Positions 44,967-51,154 of a stretch of DNA of 51,154 bases are shown one piece after another. The position numbers and the translations under genes were made by a program. Source of the stretch: Legionellaceae bacterium (lineage in GTDB: Bacteria > Pseudomonadota > Gammaproteobacteria > Legionellales > Legionellaceae); assembly GCA_030157805.1 (NCBI GenBank), contig JAOAUB010000046.1:1-51154 (forward strand), read 5' to 3'. The notes beneath the pieces are model-generated. The model was given only the letters and a program-made list of their open reading frames with translations. It made no database searches and was not told where the DNA came from. The first letter of the stretch is position 1. Every line of letters begins with the position of its first letter.

Positions 44967-46630
44967 AGACCTTCGTTCATGATGAGCAATCATCATCACA
45001 ACAAGGCGCCTCTTTTCAATACGATGTCCTCGTCATTGGATCAGGTTTGGCTGGCCTATACTATTGTTTACAAGTCTTAAAACTTCAACCTAAAGCTAAA
45101 ATCGCTTTAATCAGCAAAGCTGAAATGAATGAATGCAACAGCCGCTATGCTCAGGGTGGCATTGCGGCTGCAATTGCGCCCGAAGACTCCCCCGAAACTC
45201 ACATTGCAGACACCTTACAGGCTGGCGATGGTTTATGTTACTTACCCGCCGTTGAAATGATTATTCGCCAAGCGCCCGAAGCCATCAACGAGCTGAGCTC
45301 GTATGCCGTGGAATTTAGCCGTAATGAATCAGGTCTCTTTCATCTTGCCCAAGAAGGCGGACATACTCATCGCCGCATTCTTAATTGTGGTGATCAAACG
45401 GGGTTAACACTCATCGAAGCGCTATCGCAAGCATCTAAAAAACACGACAACATTCATGTTTATGAACATCACATTGCGGTAAACCTCATTACCCATTACC
45501 ACCCGCATCGCACAGACATTCAAGGTGAAGTTTTAGGCGCCTACGTCTTAGATTGCCAAAAAAATAAAATTCATACGTTTGCTGCTCATTGCGTTATTTT
45601 AGCGACCGGCGGCGCAGGGAAAACCTATCGTTACACCACCAATCCCATGGTTGCGACTGGCGATGGCGTAGCGATGGCCTATCGAGCGGGTGCTCGTGTT
45701 GGTAATATGGAATTTTACCAATTTCACCCAACCCTACTGCACCATCACCTAACGAATAATTTTTTAATTTCTGAAGCTGTCCGTGGAGAAGGCGGCATTT
45801 TAAAAAATGCCGAAACGGGGCGTCGATTTATGTCATCCTACGCACCTGAACAAATGGAACTTGCCACACGTGACATCGTTGCGCGCGCTATTTTTAATGA
45901 AATAGAGCACGGCCAAATGGCTTATGTGCATTTAGATATCACTCATAAATCTCGCGATTTTTTAAAAAAACGTTTTCCGCAAATTTACACCACCCTACTT
46001 CATATTGGCATCGACATGAGCCAAGACATGATCCCCGTCGTGCCTGCTGCGCATTATCAATGCGGTGGAATACTCACCGACATCGACGGCCGCACCGATC
46101 TGTCTCGTCTTTATGCCCTTGGTGAAACCGCATTCACGGGTTTACACGGCGCTAATCGCCTGGCCAGCAACTCCCTCCTTGAGGGGGTGGTTATGGCAAA
46201 AAATGCCGCTCATTGCTCTTTAAAAGACATTTCATCCCCGTCTAAAACAAATCACCATATCCCTAACTGGAGCTCGCCCGGCGAGGTCAACACACGCCGT
46301 GCGAGCCAGATTAATGCCCATTGGCGAGGATTGCGCGGTGAAATGACCTCTTACGCAGGAATTGTCAGAACCGAGGCAGGATTGCAAGATTTGCTACAGC
46401 TCATCGTAAGGCGCAAAAAAGTCATTGAAGAATATTATTGGAAGCACTCCATTACACGTGATTTTATTGAGCTTCGTAATATTGTGCTGAATGCGGAACT
46501 CATAGTCAGCGCCGCCTTATCACGGCGCGAATCACGTGGAGGTCATTATCGTGAAGATTACCCTGAAAAAAAATCAAATGCGAAAGAAAGCATTGCGCGC
46601 TTAACCACACCGCAAACACCGTTTATTTAG
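44963..46630 (+). CDS. nadB: L-aspartate oxidase
   Basis: 555 residues (E. coli 540). FAD enzyme that oxidises L-aspartate to iminoaspartate, the first step of de novo NAD synthesis. Rossmann motif YDVLVIGSGLAGLYYCLQ at residues about 20-37. Then SRYAQGGIAAAIAPEDSPETH, HRRILNCGDQTG, FYQFHPTLLHH, AVRGEGGILKN, AAHYQCGGILTDIDGRT and GLHGANRLASNSLLE, the usual succinate dehydrogenase-like active-site blocks. A helical C-terminus ends SRGGHYREDYPEK. Overlaps purB by 4 bp and is followed 9 bp later by nadA. Confidence 0.98.
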   Translation: MKTFVHDEQSSSQQGASFQYDVLVIGSGLAGLYYCLQVLKLQPKAKIALISKAEMNECNSRYAQGGIAAAIAPEDSPETHIADTLQAGDGLCYLPAVEMIIRQAPEAINELSSYAVEFSRNESGLFHLAQEGGHTHRRILNCGDQTGLTLIEALSQASKKHDNIHVYEHHIAVNLITHYHPHRTDIQGEVLGAYVLDCQKNKIHTFAAHCVILATGGAGKTYRYTTNPMVATGDGVAMAYRAGARVGNMEFYQFHPTLLHHHLTNNFLISEAVRGEGGILKNAETGRRFMSSYAPEQMELATRDIVARAIFNEIEHGQMAYVHLDITHKSRDFLKKRFPQIYTTLLHIGIDMSQDMIPVVPAAHYQCGGILTDIDGRTDLSRLYALGETAFTGLHGANRLASNSLLEGVVMAKNAAHCSLKDISSPSKTNHHIPNWSSPGEVNTRRASQINAHWRGLRGEMTSYAGIVRTEAGLQDLLQLIVRRKKVIEEYYWKHSITRDFIELRNIVLNAELIVSAALSRRESRGGHYREDYPEKKSNAKESIARLTTPQTPFI

Positions 46631-46639
46631 GAAAAGCTT

Positions 46640-47983
46640 ATGTTCAAAAAAACATCCAGGTATCAACCTGAAAAAACTCTCATGACCCTTCGCAATGATA
46701 TGGAAATTTGTCAGAGTGACTACCCTCTTGACTGGTATCAAGACGAATTTATTCCCTACGCCGAATCTTATCAAGCGCTGCCCGATCGAAAATTAACAAC
46801 AATTTTAGCGTGGATGAAACCTTATCTCGACAAGGCCCAAGATCATTTTGGCGATCAATTACTTCTGCTCGCTCACTACTACATGGGCGGCGACATTGTC
46901 CGCTTAGTTGAACAATTTGGTGGACAAATTGGCGATTCGTACCAACTCGCTCTGATGGCGGCCAATAATCCCCAAAAATCAGTCATTATTGAATCTGCCG
47001 TACATTTTATGGCCGAATCCATTAGCATTCTTGCTCACGATCAACAACAAGTGTTTATTACCAACCCTAAATCGGGCTGCACCATGGAAATGCTTGCCAA
47101 GGATTTTATGGTTGAGCCAGCCTTTACGGATTTAAATGAACGCTATGGCGCTGAAAATATCTTGCCTGTTTGTTACATGAACACTTCAGGACGTGTTAAA
47201 GCAATGACCGGCGCACAAGGCGGTGCGGTGTGCACAAGCTCAAACGTCAAAAAAATTTTTCAATGGGCACTCGCACAAAAGAAAAAAGTATTATTTATTC
47301 CTGATCAACATATGGGTGAAAACGTGGCCTATTGGCTCGGCTTAGATAAGCTCGCCTATTGGCCGGGGGGTACTGCTGGCGCACAATACGCCTTAGCCGC
47401 ACAAGATAAAAAAACACGGGATCAGTTTGATCGCGCTGATTTAATTTTATTTTCAAGTGAATGCGCTGTTCATGCTCACTATCAAGCCTCCATGTGTGAT
47501 TATTGGCATCATCAAGGCTATACCACGATCGCACATCCAGAATGTCGCAATGAAGTGATTCGTGTGGCCCATCAAGCAGGCTCAACCGCATTCATTTGGG
47601 ATTTTGTGGTGCATGATCGTGCGGGCACCCAACATTATGCCATTGCAACTGAAAATCATATGGTTGAAAATTTAAAACAATATTGCCGTCCTTTGGGAAT
47701 TACCGTTGTCAATCTTGCTGAAGCTCCCAAAAAACAAGGAGAAAAAGGGGTAGGTTGCGGTTGTGCCACCATGTCACGTAATGATCCACCACACTTGGTC
47801 GCACTGGTTGATTTACTACGTCTTGGAAAATCAATGAATTACAACCGAGTAAAACCCGGCGATAACGTGAATGAATTCACTGGCACCCGCCAACGGCTCA
47901 ACCAAGAAGATCAACAATGGGTAACAACGAACGCTAAAAAAGCCTTACAAAAAATGATTGATATTACTGAAGGAAACATTTGA
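46640..47983 (+). CDS. nadA: Quinolinate synthase, long form
   Basis: 447 residues against 347 in E. coli, the excess being at the N-terminus and in internal loops. NadA condenses iminoaspartate with DHAP to quinolinate using a [4Fe-4S] cluster. The three cluster cysteines are recognisable in KSGCTMEMLAKD, SSECAVHAHY and VGCGCATMSRND. LLAHYYMGGDIVRL, IPDQHMGENVAYWLG and AHPECRNEV are substrate-binding blocks. The ATG has AGGAAAAG ahead of it. An ATG 14 codons inside is possible. Last gene of purB-nadB-nadA, convergent with mreD. Confidence 0.96.
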   Translation: MFKKTSRYQPEKTLMTLRNDMEICQSDYPLDWYQDEFIPYAESYQALPDRKLTTILAWMKPYLDKAQDHFGDQLLLLAHYYMGGDIVRLVEQFGGQIGDSYQLALMAANNPQKSVIIESAVHFMAESISILAHDQQQVFITNPKSGCTMEMLAKDFMVEPAFTDLNERYGAENILPVCYMNTSGRVKAMTGAQGGAVCTSSNVKKIFQWALAQKKKVLFIPDQHMGENVAYWLGLDKLAYWPGGTAGAQYALAAQDKKTRDQFDRADLILFSSECAVHAHYQASMCDYWHHQGYTTIAHPECRNEVIRVAHQAGSTAFIWDFVVHDRAGTQHYAIATENHMVENLKQYCRPLGITVVNLAEAPKKQGEKGVGCGCATMSRNDPPHLVALVDLLRLGKSMNYNRVKPGDNVNEFTGTRQRLNQEDQQWVTTNAKKALQKMIDITEGNI

Positions 47984-48022
47984 TCTCTCATGAAGGATGA
48001 CGATCCTACACATCACCAACAC

Positions 48023-48495
48023 TTACCTGGGGCGGGAATGCCGCACTGTTAATAAAAAATTCTCGCCCAGCAAACGTAACCAAGGCCATAGCAAAACACC
48101 CACCAAACCAGCCCCCACCAAGGTCACAAACTTGGCCTGTTCACCAAGAAAAGAATCAATGAGAAAAAGGATCCCTTGATAAGTCAGAACAAAGACTCCC
48201 ATAAACATCATTTGTTGAGCAATAGGAAATAATGAGAATCGGCGAGCCTTGCTATTAGCAAACCAAGTCACAAAACACAAACTTAAAGCATGCTCACCAA
48301 TAACGGTCGCTAACAGCGAATCAAGAATAAGCCCCAAGATAAATACCAAAGTAATATTAAAGTAGTTTGGCAAATAAAATTGCACATACAACACAACTAA
48401 CAAGACCCACGGAGGTCTAACTTGAACTAAACTATCAGGCAAAGGCACAATTGTTAAAATCAATGCCACTAACAAGGTTATCAACAAACGAGAAA

Positions 48496-48499
<4 letters not shown>
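48023..48499 (-). CDS. mreD: Rod shape-determining protein MreD
   Basis: 158 residues (E. coli 162), with about five membrane helices. Part of the elongasome with MreB and MreC. The family pattern is seen in MISRLLITLLVALILTIVPLPDSL, PPWVLLVVLYVQFYLPNYFNI, FILGLILDSLLATVIGEHAL and LVGAGLVGVLLWPWL. The ATG overlaps the mreC stop (ATGA). It ends 39 bp from nadA (convergent), and I see no strong terminator in between. Confidence 0.95.
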
Positions 48500-50593
<2,094 letters not shown>

Positions 50594-50947
50594 TTAATTA
50601 ATCTTAAATCGCTGCTCTAATTCGGCATTATTCTTTTTAACAAAGTTGCTTCCCAAACCAGGAACATACGCTAACTCAGCGATTGATTTAAAAGCACCGT
50701 GCGTTTGGCGATACTTTATAATGGCTTCCGCTCGCTTTTCGCCGATCCCCTTGACGGAATGTGCTAAATCACTGGTATCCGCTTTATTAAGATCTATTTT
50801 TTCAATGGCTTGTTGTTTTACATTCACCATTGATTGAGTCGATTGGCTCGCAACCTTTAAGGCTGACTCTTGATGTCCTACTGCATAAGCAGAAATAGAA
50901 CCAATCATTAATACCGACAACATTCCAACATGTAATCTAGTTTTCAT
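50594..50947 (-). CDS. comEA: ComEA-like helix-hairpin-helix DNA-binding protein
   Basis: 117 residues. Exported (signal peptide MKTRLHVGMLSVLMIGSISAYA), then a short spacer and a C-terminal pair of HhH motifs: IDLNKADTSDLAHSVKGIGEKRAEAI and FKSIAELAYVPGLGSNFV. Short periplasmic HhH proteins of this type bind incoming DNA during natural transformation. The ATG at 50947 has AAGGAAA upstream. The frame is open further but includes non-signal residues. No comEC or pilus gene is in the window, so the competence role is by family. Confidence 0.88.
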   Translation of the reverse strand: MKTRLHVGMLSVLMIGSISAYAVGHQESALKVASQSTQSMVNVKQQAIEKIDLNKADTSDLAHSVKGIGEKRAEAIIKYRQTHGAFKSIAELAYVPGLGSNFVKKNNAELEQRFKIN

Positions 50948-51086
50948 TATATTTTCCTTATTTATATCGATTGGACTTAAAATCACGTTCAAAATTTTCC
51001 TGTTTTTAACGCGATTTACTCTTTTTACACCGCATCCAACACGTCATTTTAAGTGATTGATGGCGACGAAAAATAGCCGGGGAAGT

Positions 51087-51154
51087 ATGACAGCAATTTT
51101 TATTCATGTCGAGGCACAACATCGTCCTAAATCAGCAAGAAATGAATCAATACC
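51087..51154 (+). CDS. Possible 5' end of a gene running off the right edge
   Basis: An ATG at 51087 follows GGGGAAG and opens a frame (MTAIFIHVEAQHRPKSARNE...) that continues to the window end. Only 22 codons are visible, so the product cannot be named. The short distance between GGGGA and the ATG makes the ribosome site imperfect. The minus strand over the same bases also has a short open frame that could be the 3' end of a gene. Confidence 0.25.
   Translation, partial: MTAIFIHVEAQHRPKSARNESI

Overview
The window looks like the chromosome of a moderately AT-rich gammaproteobacterium, most likely of the Legionellales type (Legionella/Coxiella relatives). This is inferred from gene content rather than from any marker that proves a species. 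The evidence is a Pcs-type phosphatidylcholine synthase, a very large NAD-glutamate dehydrogenase, a complete system I (ccmABCDEFGHI) cytochrome c maturation operon, several small Cys-rich secreted proteins, and a long AT-rich coiled-coil protein that resembles a secreted effector. No rRNA, tRNA, CRISPR array, transposase or phage gene was recognised. Genes are very tightly packed: many junctions are ATGA, GTGA or TAATG overlaps, and several convergent pairs overlap at their 3' ends.

Layout. 1-4.1 kb: divergent biotin genes bioB and bioA, then coaE flanked by two small exported Cys-rich proteins, each built of two internal repeats. 4.1-12.1 kb: dnaE and a YejABE-like peptide importer (binding protein and two permeases, with no ATPase beside them). 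12.2-16.7 kb: glpD, adk, a lytic transglycosylase-like lipoprotein, a PolB-type 3'-5' exonuclease and an exported S1/P1 nuclease. 16.8-20.3 kb: tolQRAB without ybgC, pal or cpoB. 20.4-23.7 kb: ruvB, sdhE-ygfX, ygfZ and a cytochrome b561. 23.7-29.1 kb: gdhB and an L,D-transpeptidase with no signal peptide.

29.1-31.7 kb: pcs and three small co-directional genes (an exported protein, a membrane protein and a thioredoxin-fold protein). 31.7-35.06 kb is the accessory-looking part: a 957-residue Lys/Gln/Asn-rich coiled-coil protein with its own promoter and a strong ribosome binding site. Its last codons run into what looks like a dispersed repeat element. 35.06-41.3 kb: the ccm operon on the minus strand, including the very short ccmD. 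41.4-51.1 kb: sohB, a 65-residue charged protein, queF, purB-nadB-nadA, mreBCD and a comEA-like gene.

Functional themes are cofactor synthesis (biotin, CoA, NAD, queuosine, heme attachment), envelope integrity and shape (Tol, MreBCD, L,D-transpeptidase, transglycosylase, phosphatidylcholine), respiration (SdhE, YgfZ, Ccm, b561, GlpD) and amino-acid/peptide use (Yej-like importer, GdhB). That is a plausible profile for an amino-acid-using, host-associated bacterium. The most interesting region is 31.7-35.06 kb (candidate effector plus repeat). Next come the TolA with an extra cytoplasmic N-terminus and the binding protein with a C-terminal membrane anchor.
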